A stretch of 64,000 bases of DNA from Xenophilus sp. Marseille-Q4582 (GTDB lineage: Bacteria; Pseudomonadota; Gammaproteobacteria; Burkholderiales; Burkholderiaceae_C), in assembly GCF_916700565.1 (NCBI RefSeq), contig NZ_CAKAKO010000004.1, positions 496,001-560,000 on the forward strand, in the 5' to 3' direction. Below are positions 37,096 through 47,320 of this stretch, one piece after another. The notes beneath the pieces were generated by a model, which was given only the letters and a program-made list of their open reading frames with translations, had not been told where the DNA came from and did no database searches. The translations under genes were made by a program, and so were the position numbers. Each line of letters begins with the position of its first letter. The stretch's first letter is position 1.

Positions 37096-38589
37096 ATGTC
37101 CATGACCTTCGCGAATCCTCCCCAGAAGCTGCATTCCCTGGTGCTGGCCGGTGTGCTGGCGCTGTCCGGCGGGGCCGCCTGGCTGTTGCCCGCCGCGCCA
37201 GCGCAGGCGCAGGCCTCGGCGCCCGCGCGCGCCTTGCCCGACTTCACCGACCTGGTGGACCAGGTCGGGCCCTCGGTGGTCAACATCCGCACGGTGGAGC
37301 GGGTGGCGCAGCGCGGCCCGGGCGGCGCGCCGATGGACGAAGAGATGCAGGAGCTGTTCCGCCGCTTCTTCGGCCCCAACTTCCCGGGCGTGCCGCGCCA
37401 GGGCCGGCCGTCGAACCCGCAGGAAGAGCCGCAGCAGCGCCCGCGCGGCGTGGGCTCCGGCTTCATCCTCTCGACCGACGGCTATGTGATGACGAACGCG
37501 CATGTGATCGAGGACGCGTCGGAAGTCATCGTCACGCTGGCCGACAAGCGCGAATTCAAGGCACGCATCGTGGGCAGCGACCAGCGCACGGACGTGGCGG
37601 TGGTGAAGATCGAGGCCACGGGCTTGCCGGCCGTCAAGGTGGGCGACATCTCCAAGCTGCGCGTGGGCGAGTGGGTGATGGCCATCGGCTCGCCCTTCGG
37701 CCTGGAGAACACGGTCACGGCCGGCATCGTGAGCGCCAAGCAGCGCGACACCGGCAGCTACCTGCCCTTCATCCAGACCGACGTGGCCATCAACCCCGGC
37801 AACTCGGGCGGTCCGCTGATCAACATGCGCGGGGAAGTGGTGGGCATCAACAGCCAGATCTATTCCCGCTCCGGCGGCTTCATGGGCATCTCCTTTTCGA
37901 TCCCCATCGACGAGGCGATCCAGGTGAGCGAACAGCTGCGCGCGACGGGCCGGGTCTCGCGTGGGCGCATCGGCGTGCAGATCGCCGAGGTGTCGCGCGA
38001 GGTGGCCGAGTCCCTCGGCCTGGGCCGTGCGCAGGGCGCGCTGGTGCGGGGCGTGGAGGACGGCTCGCCGGGCCAGAAAGCCGGCATCGAGGCCGGCGAC
38101 ATCATCGTCAAGTTCAACGGCACCGCGATCGAGCGGCCCAGCGACCTGCCGCGCCTGGTGGGGGCGACCAAGCCCGGCACCAAGGCGACCGTGACCGTCT
38201 TCCGCCGCGGCAGCACGCGCGATTTGTCGGTGACGGTGGCCGAGGTCGAGCCTGATCAGGTCGCCCGCGCCCCGCGTGCCCGCGAGGAGGCCGAACCGGC
38301 GTCCACCGCATCCGCGGCCGCCAAGGCGCTGGGCCTGGTGGTCAACGACCTCACGGCCGACCAGAAAAAGGAACTCAAGCTCAAGGGCGGGGTGCGCGTG
38401 CAGGGCGCGGTCGACGCCGCCCAGCGCGCCGGGCTGCGCGAGGGGGATGTGATCCTGGCCGTGGGCAACACCGAAGTCGCCAGCGTCAAGGAGTTCGATG
38501 CCGCCGTGGCCAAGGCCGAGAAGGGCAAGCCGTTGAGCGTGCTGTATCGCCGTGGCGAGTGGGCGCAGTACGCGCTCATCCGGCGCTGA
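37096..38589 (+). CDS. mucD: Periplasmic serine protease MucD/DegP
   Basis: 497 residues. A signal peptide (1-39, ending AQAQA), a trypsin-like domain with H136 in NAHVIED, D166 in RTDVAVVKI and S237 in NPGNSGGP, and two PDZ domains (about 285-375 and 405-490) match the DegP/MucD family. It degrades or refolds damaged envelope proteins and belongs to the sigma-E response. A terminator follows at 38657. No rseC gene lies before it. Confidence 0.94.
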   Translation: MSMTFANPPQKLHSLVLAGVLALSGGAAWLLPAAPAQAQASAPARALPDFTDLVDQVGPSVVNIRTVERVAQRGPGGAPMDEEMQELFRRFFGPNFPGVPRQGRPSNPQEEPQQRPRGVGSGFILSTDGYVMTNAHVIEDASEVIVTLADKREFKARIVGSDQRTDVAVVKIEATGLPAVKVGDISKLRVGEWVMAIGSPFGLENTVTAGIVSAKQRDTGSYLPFIQTDVAINPGNSGGPLINMRGEVVGINSQIYSRSGGFMGISFSIPIDEAIQVSEQLRATGRVSRGRIGVQIAEVSREVAESLGLGRAQGALVRGVEDGSPGQKAGIEAGDIIVKFNGTAIERPSDLPRLVGATKPGTKATVTVFRRGSTRDLSVTVAEVEPDQVARAPRAREEAEPASTASAAAKALGLVVNDLTADQKKELKLKGGVRVQGAVDAAQRAGLREGDVILAVGNTEVASVKEFDAAVAKAEKGKPLSVLYRRGEWAQYALIRR

Positions 38590-38656
38590 GGCGGCGCCGG
38601 CCGCTCCGGCGTGCGCCGGGCGCACGCGGCCCGGCCGGCGAAGCATTTCCAAGTGG

Positions 38657-38688
38657 CCCCACCCGGCAGTCGGGTTTGGGGTCTTTTT
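38657..38688 (+). terminator. Intrinsic terminator after mucD
   Basis: CCCCA-CCCG pairs with CGGG-TT-TGGGG across loop GCAGT, followed by TCTTTTT. It ends the rpoE-rseA-rseB-mucD unit. Confidence 0.8.
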
Positions 38689-38689
38689 G

Positions 38690-39003
38690 TGGCCGGGCGT
38701 CGCTTTTTTGAAGGGCGATCCCCATGTTTGCGATCACTAACCGTGAGCGCTGTAACAACCATTTTCGGTAGAATGCGCTGCGCTGAACAAGGGTGCTTTG
38801 CATAAGCGGCGGCTGCACCACCACCATGCGGGATGGTCAGTTTCCATGCACCGCCCCTCCACAGATCGCCCACAAGTTGTTCATGCATTAGCCCACAGCA
38901 CATGTGGACAAATTGTTGATAAATTTCTTGTTGCGACCCCGCAACGAGCCTTTGAAGCCCCGGTGTCCCTGTACGCGCCCCCTGTTTTGCCTACAATGAA
39001 GGC
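38690..39003. other. AT-rich intergenic stretch with DnaA-box-like motifs
   Basis: These 314 bp are far richer in A and T than the rest of the window and hold no convincing gene. Several CCACA-type words occur together between 38858 and 38915, including the reverse complement of TTGTCCACA, next to TTGTTGATAAATTTC. A -10-like TAGAAT (38769-38774) and TACAAT (38992-38997) are also present. The chromosome origin is not expected beside lepA, so the meaning is unclear. Confidence 0.5.
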
Positions 39004-39068
39004 CCAACTACTGCAGTTGCCATTGCTTGTTGGTTCAGGGCGCGTCACTTGCGGACGCGCCCTTTTTT
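39004..39068 (+). ncRNA. Candidate small RNA or lepA leader attenuator
   Basis: A -10 hexamer TACAAT (38992-38997) places a start near 39004. A small hairpin (CAACT-ACTGC-AGTTG, 39005-39019) is followed by a textbook terminator: GGGCGCGTC/GACGCGCCC (39038-39046 with 39054-39062) and TTTTTT. The product would be about 65 bases long and would end 56 bases before lepA. It is either a stand-alone small RNA or an attenuated lepA leader. The -35 region is weak. Confidence 0.5.
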
Positions 39069-39123
39069 CTTGTGCCTTCCCCTGCGTGCGCAAGCTATTT
39101 CAAGCACTTAAGCGGTTCCGTTG

Positions 39124-40935
39124 ATGAATCACATCAGAAACTTTTCGATCATTGCGCACATCGACCACGGCAAGTCGACGCTGGCGGACCGGTTGATCCA
39201 GCGCTGTGGCGGCCTCAGCGAGCGCGAGATGGAGGCGCAGGTGCTCGACTCGATGGACATCGAGAAGGAGCGTGGGATAACCATCAAGGCCCAGACCGCC
39301 GCGCTGCAGTACAAGGCCCGCGATGGCCAGGTCTACAACCTCAATCTGATCGACACGCCGGGCCACGTGGACTTCTCTTACGAGGTCTCGCGTTCGCTGT
39401 CGGCGTGCGAAGGCGCGCTGCTCGTGGTCGATGCTTCGCAGGGTGTGGAAGCGCAGACGGTGGCCAACTGCTACACGGCGCTGGATCTCGGCGTTGAGGT
39501 CATGCCGGTGCTCAACAAGATCGACCTGCCGCAGGCCGACCCCGACAATGCGAAGGCCGAGATCGAGGACGTGATCGGCATCGACGCGAGTGACGCGATC
39601 CCGTGCTCGGCCAAGACCGGCGTGGGCATCGACGAGATCCTCGAAGCCATCGTGGCGAAGGTGCCCGCGCCGCGTGGCAACCCCGACGCGGCGCTGCGCG
39701 CGATGATCATCGACAGCTGGTTCGATCCCTACGTGGGGGTGGTGATGCTGGTGCGCGTGGTCGACGGCCGCCTGGCCAAGGGCGAGCGCATCAAGATGAT
39801 GGCCACCGGGGCCACCTACAACGCCGACAACCTGGGCGTGTTCACACCGGCCAACCAGCCGCGCGATTCGCTGGAGGCGGGCGAGGTGGGCTACATCATC
39901 GCGGGCATCAAGGAACTGAAGGCGGCCAAGGTCGGCGACACCATCACGCTGATCAAGGGCGGCTCGGGCGGCGCCGCCTTCACGGCCACCGAGCCGCTGC
40001 CGGGCTTCAAGGAAATCCAGCCGCAGGTGTTCGCGGGCCTGTACCCGACCGAGGCCAGCGAGTACGACCAGCTGCGCGATGCGCTGGAGAAGCTCAAGCT
40101 CAACGACGCCTCGCTGCATTACGAGCCCGAGGTGTCCCAGGCGCTGGGCTTCGGCTTCCGCTGCGGCTTCCTGGGCCTTTTGCACATGGAGATCGTGCAG
40201 GAGCGCCTGGAGCGCGAGTTCGACCAGGACCTGATCACCACCGCGCCCAGCGTGGTCTACCAGGTGGTCAAGAGCGACGGCGAAGTGATCATGGTCGAGA
40301 ACCCGTCCAAGATGCCCGACGTGGGACGCATGGCCGAGATCCGCGAGCCCATCGTCACGGTGCACCTGTACATGCCGCAGGAGTACGTGGGTCCGGTGAT
40401 GACGCTGGCCAACCAGAAGCGCGGCGTGCAGATCAACATGAGCTACCACGGCCGGCAGGTCATGCTGACCTACGAGATGCCGCTCGGCGAGATCGTGCTG
40501 GACTTCTTCGACAAGCTGAAGTCGGTGAGCCGTGGCTATGCCTCCATGGACTACGAGTTCAAGGAGTACCGCGCCTCCGACGTGGTCAAGGTGGACATCC
40601 TGCTCAACGGCGACAAGGTGGATGCACTGTCCATCATCGTGCACCGCAGCCAGTCGCAGTACCGCGGCCGCGCCGTGGTCGCCAAGATGCGCGAGATCAT
40701 CAGCCGCCAGATGTTCGACGTGGCGATCCAGGCGGCCATCGGCGCCAACATCATCGCGCGCGAGACCGTGAAGGCGCTGCGCAAGAACGTGCTGGCAAAA
40801 TGTTACGGCGGTGACATCACGCGCAAGCGCAAGCTGCTGGAAAAGCAGAAGGCCGGCAAGAAGCGCATGAAGCAGATCGGCGCCGTCGAGGTCCCGCAGG
40901 AGGCCTTCCTCGCCATCCTCCAGGTCGAGGAATGA
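39124..40935 (+). CDS. lepA: Elongation factor 4 (LepA)
   Basis: 603 residues from the ATG at 39124. A TTG one codon earlier is in frame. The G domain starts at once with [14 protein letters not shown], followed by DTPGHVDF and NKIDLP. The LepA-specific C-terminal domain has [25 protein letters not shown] and [18 protein letters not shown]. It is a ribosome-bound GTPase. An intrinsic terminator lies just upstream, so its expression may be attenuated. Confidence 0.96.
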   Translation: MNHIRNFSIIAHIDHGKSTLADRLIQRCGGLSEREMEAQVLDSMDIEKERGITIKAQTAALQYKARDGQVYNLNLIDTPGHVDFSYEVSRSLSACEGALLVVDASQGVEAQTVANCYTALDLGVEVMPVLNKIDLPQADPDNAKAEIEDVIGIDASDAIPCSAKTGVGIDEILEAIVAKVPAPRGNPDAALRAMIIDSWFDPYVGVVMLVRVVDGRLAKGERIKMMATGATYNADNLGVFTPANQPRDSLEAGEVGYIIAGIKELKAAKVGDTITLIKGGSGGAAFTATEPLPGFKEIQPQVFAGLYPTEASEYDQLRDALEKLKLNDASLHYEPEVSQALGFGFRCGFLGLLHMEIVQERLEREFDQDLITTAPSVVYQVVKSDGEVIMVENPSKMPDVGRMAEIREPIVTVHLYMPQEYVGPVMTLANQKRGVQINMSYHGRQVMLTYEMPLGEIVLDFFDKLKSVSRGYASMDYEFKEYRASDVVKVDILLNGDKVDALSIIVHRSQSQYRGRAVVAKMREIISRQMFDVAIQAAIGANIIARETVKALRKNVLAKCYGGDITRKRKLLEKQKAGKKRMKQIGAVEVPQEAFLAILQVEE

Positions 40936-40982
40936 GCCCGGCGGCCGCGCGCCGCCCTCCACAAGAACAACATTCCCTTTCC

Positions 40983-41972
40983 ATGGCCCTGCTCACGTCC
41001 ATCATCCTCGCGGCTTTCGCCGGCTACATCGGCGCCTGGTACTTCGGTGCCGTCGAGGGCAACTTCGCGCTGCTGCTGTTCCTGGCCAGCGTGGTCACGG
41101 GCCTGTACTGGCTGGCCGAGCGCTTCTACTTCCTGCCGGCGCGCCGCCGTGCCGCGCAATCGCTGGACACGGCGCAGGCGCAGCGCCGCGAGGAGCTGAC
41201 CCGGCAGGGCATCACCCAGTTCGACCGCGAGGACGACAAGGCGCGCGAGCGCGTCCTGGCCCAGCCCTGGTGGCTGGACTGGACGGCCGGCCTGTTCCCG
41301 GTGATCCTGGCCGTCTTCCTGCTGCGCTCCTTCATCGCCGAGCCCTTCCGCATCCCGTCGGGCTCGATGATCCCGACGCTGGTGACGGGCGACCTGATCC
41401 TGGTGAACAAGTTCACCTACGGCCTGCGCCTGCCCGTGCTCAACACCAAGATCACCGAAGGCAAGCCGCTGGCGCGCGGCGACGTGATCGTGTTCCGCTA
41501 CCCGCCGCAGCCCAGCCTGGATTACATCAAGCGCGTGGTCGGCCTGCCGGGCGACGAGGTGTCCTACCTGAACAAGGAGCTGCGCATCAACGGCCAGCCC
41601 GTGCCCAAGACCCGCGTGAAGGACTACTTCGGCGACAACGCGGCCGACGCCCGGGTGCACATGCGCTACTGGCCGCAATACGATGAGAAGCTGGGCGATC
41701 GCACGCACCGGCTGCTGAACTATCCCGATGTCCGTGCAGGAGTTTCCGAACTCGACACCATGGCATTCGCGGGCAAGGACCAATGCCGCTACAGTGTCGA
41801 AGGGGTCACGTGCAAGGTGCCGGAGGGGCACTATTTCGTGATGGGCGACAACCGTGACGATTCACTGGACTCCCGCTACTGGGGCTTCGTGCCCGACGCC
41901 AACATCGTCGGCAAGGCCTTCTTTATCTGGATGAACTTCGGCAACTTCGGGCGCATCGGCTCTTTCGACTGA
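40983..41972 (+). CDS. lepB: Signal peptidase I
   Basis: 329 residues from the ATG at 40983. An ATG at 40932 overlapping the lepA stop would add 17. Two N-terminal helices (about 1-20 and 26-45) and a third near 100-117 anchor the protein. The Ser-Lys pair is S128 in [10 protein letters not shown] and K183 in [11 protein letters not shown], with [14 protein letters not shown] near the end. It cleaves signal peptides from exported proteins. The lepA-lepB order is conserved. Confidence 0.94.
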   Translation: MALLTSIILAAFAGYIGAWYFGAVEGNFALLLFLASVVTGLYWLAERFYFLPARRRAAQSLDTAQAQRREELTRQGITQFDREDDKARERVLAQPWWLDWTAGLFPVILAVFLLRSFIAEPFRIPSGSMIPTLVTGDLILVNKFTYGLRLPVLNTKITEGKPLARGDVIVFRYPPQPSLDYIKRVVGLPGDEVSYLNKELRINGQPVPKTRVKDYFGDNAADARVHMRYWPQYDEKLGDRTHRLLNYPDVRAGVSELDTMAFAGKDQCRYSVEGVTCKVPEGHYFVMGDNRDDSLDSRYWGFVPDANIVGKAFFIWMNFGNFGRIGSFD

Positions 41973-42010
41973 GGCCCGCGGGCAGCCATCGCAGGAGAGG
42001 AGAAGAGGAA

Positions 42011-42370
42011 ATGTTCATGAAAGCGACGACGAAGGCCCGCCAGCGCGGCATTTCGTTCATCGGCCTGCTGTTCGTGGCCGTCGTGCTGGCTTGCGTGGGG
42101 GTGGTGGTGGCCCAGGTCATCCCGACCCTGATCGAGTACCAGGCCATCCTGAAGGCCGCCAACAAGGCCAAGGAAGGCACCACGGTGCCCGAGGTGCGCG
42201 CCATCTTCGACCGCCAGCAGGCGATCGACGACTTCAAGTCCGTGTCGGGCGCCGACCTGGACGTTCGCAAGAACGGCGAAAAAGTGGTGGTGGCCTTCGC
42301 CTACGACCGCGAGATCCATCTTTTCGGCCCCGCCTATCTGACGCTCAAGTACAAGGGCGAATCCAACTGA
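42011..42370 (+). CDS. DUF4845 membrane protein
   Basis: 119 residues. A short basic N-terminus ([13 protein letters not shown]) and one hydrophobic helix (about 15-38) precede a small alpha/beta periplasmic domain. It resembles a type-IV-pilin-like N-terminus. DUF4845 proteins are regularly found between lepB and rnc in betaproteobacteria, and their function is unknown. GAGG precedes the ATG. The TGA overlaps the presumed rnc start. Confidence 0.85.
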   Translation: MFMKATTKARQRGISFIGLLFVAVVLACVGVVVAQVIPTLIEYQAILKAANKAKEGTTVPEVRAIFDRQQAIDDFKSVSGADLDVRKNGEKVVVAFAYDREIHLFGPAYLTLKYKGESN

Positions 42371-43089
42371 AACCCACTCCCGCATCCGCCGGCGCCGCGG
42401 GCGCCGGCCTGCCCGGATTGCAGGCGCGCCTGCAGCACGCCTTCCGCGATGTCGCGCTGCTGCAGCGCGCCCTGACCCACCGCAGCTTTTCCGCCGAGCA
42501 CAACGAGCGCCTGGAGTTCCTCGGCGACTCGGTGCTCGGCGTCGCCGTGTCCCACCTGCTGTACCGCCGCCTTGCGCAACTGCCCGAAGGCGACCTCTCG
42601 CGCGTGCGCGCCAACCTCGTGCGGCAGGACACGCTGCACCAGATCGCGCTGCGCCTGGGCCTGCCTCCTTTGCTGCGGCTGGGGGAGGGCGAATCGAAGT
42701 CCGGCGGCGCCGCGCGCCCGTCCATCCTTGCCGATGCGCTGGAAGCGGTGATTGGCGCGGTGTACCTGGACGCCGGCTTCGCCGTGGCGCAGGCCCTGGT
42801 GGAACGGCTGTACGAGGGGGTGGAGATCAACCCCCGCCTGGCAGCCAGTTCCAAGGACGCCAAGACCGAACTGCAGGAATGGCTGCAGGGACACAAAATG
42901 AAGCTGCCCGCCTACCGCGTGGCCGCCATACTGGGCGCGGCCCACAAGCAGACCTTCGAAGTGGAGTGCGAGGTGGCCGAACGCGGCTGGACCGAGCGCG
43001 GCATCGGTGCCTCGCGCCGTGCAGGCGAGCAGGCCGCCGCCGCGGCCATGCTGCAGCGCCTCAAAGCATCAGGACGCGCCAAGCCGTGA
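42367..43089 (+). CDS. rnc: Ribonuclease III
   Basis: About 240 residues. The signature [13 protein letters not shown], the second acidic helix region ([17 protein letters not shown]) and a C-terminal double-stranded-RNA-binding domain ([14 protein letters not shown] to [16 protein letters not shown]) are clear. The start is unusual: no ATG or GTG is available upstream of the conserved region. I propose CTG at 42367, which overlaps the previous stop (CTGA) with AAGG about ten bases before. A TTG at 42418 would cut close to the first conserved helix. It processes rRNA precursors and structured mRNAs. Confidence 0.88.
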   Translation: MKPTPASAGAAGAGLPGLQARLQHAFRDVALLQRALTHRSFSAEHNERLEFLGDSVLGVAVSHLLYRRLAQLPEGDLSRVRANLVRQDTLHQIALRLGLPPLLRLGEGESKSGGAARPSILADALEAVIGAVYLDAGFAVAQALVERLYEGVEINPRLAASSKDAKTELQEWLQGHKMKLPAYRVAAILGAAHKQTFEVECEVAERGWTERGIGASRRAGEQAAAAAMLQRLKASGRAKP

Positions 43090-43100
43090 CGCGACAAGCC

Positions 43101-44096
43101 ATGACCACCACCGCTTCCGAACCCACCCCCCTCGACCCCGTGCCGGGGGCCGCAACGCCCGCGCCGCGCCGCTGCGGGCTGGTCGCCATCGTGGGCAAGC
43201 CCAACGTGGGCAAATCCACGCTGCTCAATGCGCTGGTGGGCCAGAAGATCAGCATCACTTCGCGCAAGGCGCAGACCACGCGGCATCGGATCACCGGCAT
43301 CCGCACCCGGCCCACGCCCGAAGGCGGTGGCACGCAGTTCGTGTTCGTCGACACGCCGGGCTTCCAGACTCGGCATGCCAACGCGCTGAACCGTTCGCTC
43401 AACAAGACCGTGCTGGGCGCCGTGGCCGACGTGGACCTCATCCTCTTCGTCGTCGAGGCGGGCCGTTTCACCACGGCGGACGCGAAAGTGCTGGGCCTCC
43501 TGGCGAAGGACATTCCGGTGCTGCTGATCGCCAACAAGCTCGACACCGTGCACCGCCGCGCCGACATCGCACCGTGGCTGGCGCAGATGCAGGCCGAACA
43601 CGGCGGCGCGCAGCAGGCGCGCTTTGCCGAATTCGTGCCCATGTCGGCCAAGAACGCCAAGGACATCGAGCGCCTGTTCGCCGTCTGCGAGAAATACCTG
43701 CCCGAACAGGCCTGGTGGTACGACGAGGACGAGCTCACCGATCGCAGCGAGAAGTTCCTGGCCAGCGAGACCGTGCGCGAAAAGCTGTTCCGCCTGACCG
43801 GCGACGAGCTGCCCTACACCTCGACGGTGATGATCGACAAGTTCGAGGAAGAGCCGCCCCAGCGCAAGGGCCAGAAGCGCCTGGTGCGCATCGCCGCCAC
43901 CATCGTGGTCGAGCGCGACGGGCACAAGGCCATGGTGATCGGCGACAAGGGCGAGCGCATCAAGCGCATCGGCACCGAGACGCGGCAGGAGCTGGAGAAG
44001 CTCATGGACTGCAAGGTGTTCATCGAGCTGTGGGTCAAGGTGCGCTCGGGCTGGGCCGACGACGAAGCGCGGGTCAAGTCCTTCGGCTATGAATGA
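43101..44096 (+). CDS. era: GTPase Era
   Basis: 331 residues from the ATG at 43101. A GTG at 43086 overlapping the rnc stop is an alternative. G1 is [10 protein letters not shown], the switch region [14 protein letters not shown] is diagnostic, G3 is DTPGF and G4 is NKLD. The C-terminal KH domain ([18 protein letters not shown]) binds 16S rRNA. Era matures the small ribosomal subunit. It sits in the usual rnc-era-recO order. Confidence 0.95.
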   Translation: MTTTASEPTPLDPVPGAATPAPRRCGLVAIVGKPNVGKSTLLNALVGQKISITSRKAQTTRHRITGIRTRPTPEGGGTQFVFVDTPGFQTRHANALNRSLNKTVLGAVADVDLILFVVEAGRFTTADAKVLGLLAKDIPVLLIANKLDTVHRRADIAPWLAQMQAEHGGAQQARFAEFVPMSAKNAKDIERLFAVCEKYLPEQAWWYDEDELTDRSEKFLASETVREKLFRLTGDELPYTSTVMIDKFEEEPPQRKGQKRLVRIAATIVVERDGHKAMVIGDKGERIKRIGTETRQELEKLMDCKVFIELWVKVRSGWADDEARVKSFGYE

Positions 44097-44150
44097 CGCG
44101 GCGGCCCGTGGCCTGCGCCATGGGCCGGCCGCCATCGGCGTGACCCCGCG

Positions 44151-44921
44151 ATGAAGCGCAGCATCCTGCATGAACCTGCCTTCGTGCTGCACCGCTACGA
44201 CTGGAGCGAGTCCAGCCTGATCCTGGAAGTGTTCACGCGCCACCACGGGCGCATTGCGCTGGTCGCCAAGGGCGCCAAGCGCCCCAGCTCCAACTTCCGC
44301 CCGGTGCTGCTGCCACTGCAGCCGCTGCAGGTGGGCTTCGGCGGCGACGCCGAGATCCGCACGCTGAAGGCCGCGGAATGGGTGGGCGGGCACGTGATGC
44401 CCACGGGCGAGGCCCTGCTGTCGGGCTACTACCTCAACGAACTGCTGATCCGCCTGCTGGCGCGCGACGATCCGCATCCGTCCCTGTTCGATGCCTATGG
44501 CGGCGTGGTCGAAGTTCTCGCCACCGCGCGCGCCGAGTCCGCCCAGGCCGCGGTGCAGGCGGCCGCGCTGCGGGCCTTCGAGCTGCTGCTGCTGCGCGAA
44601 GTGGGGCTGCTGCCCGTGCTGGACGCCCAGACCCTGACGCTGGCGCCGCTGCAGCCCGGCGCCCGCTATGCGCTCGTGGCCGAGGCCGGGCTGCGCGAGT
44701 CGGTCGACCGCGAGCCCGCGCTGGCTGGCGCGCTGTGGGCGGCACTGCAGGCCGCCCTGGGCGACAGCGCGCCCTTCACCGCCACGCTGCGCGCCATCGC
44801 CGAACTGCCGCCGGGCGCCAGCGCGGCGCTGCGCTCGCAGCTGCGCAGCCTGCTCAACTACCATTGCGGCGTGGCGAGCTTGCGCACGCGGCAACTGATG
44901 CGCGAACTGCAGGACCTATGA
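44151..44921 (+). CDS. recO: DNA repair protein RecO
   Basis: 256 residues. The N-terminal OB fold ([22 protein letters not shown], split here as [12 protein letters not shown] and [10 protein letters not shown]) and the GKGAKRP-like loop AKGAKRPSS are typical, followed by a helical domain. RecO helps RecR load RecA on SSB-coated DNA. The four zinc cysteines seen in some homologs are absent. The stop overlaps the pdxJ start (ATGA). Confidence 0.92.
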   Translation: MKRSILHEPAFVLHRYDWSESSLILEVFTRHHGRIALVAKGAKRPSSNFRPVLLPLQPLQVGFGGDAEIRTLKAAEWVGGHVMPTGEALLSGYYLNELLIRLLARDDPHPSLFDAYGGVVEVLATARAESAQAAVQAAALRAFELLLLREVGLLPVLDAQTLTLAPLQPGARYALVAEAGLRESVDREPALAGALWAALQAALGDSAPFTATLRAIAELPPGASAALRSQLRSLLNYHCGVASLRTRQLMRELQDL

Positions 44922-45718
44922 ACGATTTCTCCTCCTACGGCGTGCGCACGGCACTGTCCGTCAACCTCAACAAAGTCGCGCTGGTGCGCAACACGCGGCA
45001 CCTGGGCATTCCCAGCGTGGCCTATGCGGCCGCGCTGTGCCTGGATGCCGGGGCGCACGGCATCACTGTGCACCCGCGGCCTGACGGGCGCCACATCCGG
45101 GCGCAGGACGTGGCCGACCTGTCGGCGCTGCTGCGCCGCGACTGGCCGCAGGCCGAGTTCAACATCGAAGGCAACCCTTTCCACAACCTGATGGACTTCG
45201 TGCGCGAATTCCGTCCGCACCAGGCGACCTTCGTGCCCGATGCCGAGGACCAGTTCACCAGCGACCATGGCTGGCGCTTCCCCGAGGATCTGGCGCGCCT
45301 GAAGCCGCTGGTGGCCGAGGCCCGCGCGCTGGGCGTGCGCGTGAGCCTGTTCATGGACCCGGACCCCGAGCAGATGGCCGAGGCCCGCGCGACGGGCGCC
45401 GACCGCGTGGAGCTGTACACCGAAGGCTATGCCGCGGCGCGCGGCACCTCGCGCGCCGACACCGTGCTGGCGCGCTATGCCGAGGCGGCACGCGCCGCGC
45501 AGGCGGTGGGCCTGCAGGTCAACGCCGGCCACGACCTGAGCCGGGAGAACCTGACGGACTTCCTGCGCGCCGTGCCCAGGGTCATGGAAGTGTCCATCGG
45601 CCATGCCTTCATCGCCGACGCGCTGGAGCTGGGCTATGCCGCCACCACGCGCGACTACCTGCGCTGCATCGCCGAGGCCGCGGACGCGCCCGCATCGGCG
45701 GCAAAGGGCGGCGCGTGA
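44918..45718 (+). CDS. pdxJ: Pyridoxine 5'-phosphate synthase
   Basis: 266 residues forming one TIM barrel: [50 protein letters not shown] and [10 protein letters not shown] line up with the conserved strands. It makes pyridoxine phosphate, the last committed step of vitamin B6 synthesis. It overlaps recO upstream and acpS downstream. Confidence 0.96.
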   Translation: MNDFSSYGVRTALSVNLNKVALVRNTRHLGIPSVAYAAALCLDAGAHGITVHPRPDGRHIRAQDVADLSALLRRDWPQAEFNIEGNPFHNLMDFVREFRPHQATFVPDAEDQFTSDHGWRFPEDLARLKPLVAEARALGVRVSLFMDPDPEQMAEARATGADRVELYTEGYAAARGTSRADTVLARYAEAARAAQAVGLQVNAGHDLSRENLTDFLRAVPRVMEVSIGHAFIADALELGYAATTRDYLRCIAEAADAPASAAKGGA

Positions 45719-46107
45719 TCCACGGCATCGGCACCGACATCTGCGACGTGCGGCGCATCGCGGCCACCTTCGAGCGCCAGGGCGAGCGCTTTGCGGAACG
45801 CGTGCTCGGGCCGACCGAACTGGAGGTGTGGCGCAAGCGGGGTGCCCGTTGGCCCAAGCGGGGCATCAGCTACCTGGCCACGCGTTTCTCGGCCAAGGAA
45901 GCCTTCAGCAAGGCCATCGGCCTGGGCATGCACAGCCCCATGAGCTGGCGCGCCTGCGAGATTCTCAACGCCGCCAGCGGTGCGCCCTACATCCAGCTGC
46001 ACGACCCGCTCAAGCGCTGGTTCGAGGCGCAGGGCCTGCGCGCGCACGTGACGGTCACCGACGAATCGGAGTACGCGGCGAGCTTCGTCGTGGTGGAGAA
46101 GGCATGA
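45715..46107 (+). CDS. acpS: Holo-ACP synthase
   Basis: 130 residues from a GTG overlapping the pdxJ stop (GTGA). The Mg2+-binding Asp is in [11 protein letters not shown] and the Glu in [11 protein letters not shown]. It transfers the phosphopantetheine arm from CoA to Ser37 of the ACP coded at 32356. The overlap ATGA joins it to nagZ. Confidence 0.95.
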   Translation: MIHGIGTDICDVRRIAATFERQGERFAERVLGPTELEVWRKRGARWPKRGISYLATRFSAKEAFSKAIGLGMHSPMSWRACEILNAASGAPYIQLHDPLKRWFEAQGLRAHVTVTDESEYAASFVVVEKA

Positions 46108-47192
46108 GCAGCGGTTCTCTGCGCGCGCTGGGCAGTCCGCTGGTCATCGACGTGGCCGGCAAGGCCTTGACCGATGCCGATCGCCAGCGCCTGGCGCATC
46201 CGCTGGTCGGCGGCGTGATCCATTTCGCGCGCAACTGGGAAAGCCGTGCGCAGATGGCCGCGCTCAATGCCGAGATCAAGGCGATCCGTCCCGATCTTCT
46301 GATCTGCGTCGACCACGAGGGCGGCCGTGTGCAGCGCTTCCGCACCGACGGCTTCACGCGCCTGCCGTCCATGCGGGCGCTGGGCACGCTGTGGACGCAG
46401 GACGCGATGCGCGGCGTGCAGGCCGCGGCAGCGGCCGGCCACGTGCTGGCCAGCGAGCTGCGCGCGGTGGGCGTGGACTTCAGCTTCGCGCCGGTGCTCG
46501 ACTTGGACCATGGCGCCAGCAGCGTGATCGGTGACCGCAGTTTCCACCGCGATCCACGCGTGGTGGCGCTGCTGGCACAGAGCCTGGCGCACGGCATGGC
46601 TGCGGCTGGCATGGCGCACTGCGCCAAGCATTTTCCGGGGCACGGGTTCGTCAAGGCCGACTCGCATGTCGCCATCCCGGTGGACCGGCGCAGCCTCAAG
46701 GCCATCCTGGCCGACGACGCCAAGCCCTTCGAGTGGCTGGCCGGCACGCTCACGGCCGTGATGCCGGCGCACGTGATCTATAGCCGCGTGGACGCACGGC
46801 CCGCGGGCTTCTCGCGCAAGTGGCTGCAGGACGTGCTGCGCGCGCGGCTGGGCTTTGCCGGCGCCATCTTCACCGACGACCTGAGCATGGAAGCCGGGCG
46901 CTACATCGCCGGCCGCCAGCTCGGCTATGCCGAGGCCGCGCTGGAAGCCCTGTCCGCCGGCTGCGACCTGGCGCTGCTGTGCAACAAGAGCCTGGAAGCC
47001 GGCGTGCTCGACGCGTTCCTGGCGGCCATGGAGCGCGCGGCGGCGAGCGGCGCGCTGACGCCGGATGCCGCCCGCGAGGTCCGCCGCGTCGCGCTGCTGC
47101 CCACAGCTCCCGCGCTGGATTGGGAGCACCTGCAGGCCAGCGCGCGCTACCAGCACGCACGCAAGGTTCTGGCGCCCCTGCAGCAGGTCTGA
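46104..47192 (+). CDS. nagZ: Beta-N-acetylhexosaminidase NagZ
   Basis: 362 residues of glycoside hydrolase family 3. The signature KHFPGHG with the following DSH carries the catalytic His and the catalytic Asp loop, DHEGGRVQR lines the pocket, and the nucleophile Asp is in FTDDLSMEA. It removes GlcNAc from recycled muropeptides in the cytoplasm. It ends the rnc-era-recO-pdxJ-acpS-nagZ run and is followed by a two-way terminator. Confidence 0.94.
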   Translation: MSSGSLRALGSPLVIDVAGKALTDADRQRLAHPLVGGVIHFARNWESRAQMAALNAEIKAIRPDLLICVDHEGGRVQRFRTDGFTRLPSMRALGTLWTQDAMRGVQAAAAAGHVLASELRAVGVDFSFAPVLDLDHGASSVIGDRSFHRDPRVVALLAQSLAHGMAAAGMAHCAKHFPGHGFVKADSHVAIPVDRRSLKAILADDAKPFEWLAGTLTAVMPAHVIYSRVDARPAGFSRKWLQDVLRARLGFAGAIFTDDLSMEAGRYIAGRQLGYAEAALEALSAGCDLALLCNKSLEAGVLDAFLAAMERAAASGALTPDAAREVRRVALLPTAPALDWEHLQASARYQHARKVLAPLQQV

Positions 47193-47261
47193 GCCCGAGA
47201 CGTCTGCATGCCTGCGCGCCTGCTCGTGGCCAGGGTCGGCCAGGCTGGCGGGCGTTCCGTG

Positions 47262-47295
47262 AAAAAGAATAGGGGCCCGCAGGCCCCTTCTTTCT
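47262..47295. terminator. Bidirectional terminator between nagZ and lysS
   Basis: The stem GGGGCC-CGCA-GGCCCC (47272-47287) has an A-rich left flank and TTCTTTCT on the right, so it can end both the rightward nagZ and the leftward lysS transcripts. Confidence 0.75.
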
Positions 47296-47320
47296 CTGTG
47301 GCGCCCCGGTGGGCCCGGCC

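Noticed and set aside
38858-38915. A replication origin suggested by DnaA-box-like words
   Set aside because: No dnaA, dnaN or rpmH nearby, boxes are degenerate, and the neighbourhood is the lepA locus. Kept only as a low-interest observation.
38798-39124. 108-codon plus-strand frame upstream of lepA
   Set aside because: It starts at TTG, crosses an intrinsic terminator and a promoter-like region, and its composition is unlike that of the neighbouring genes.
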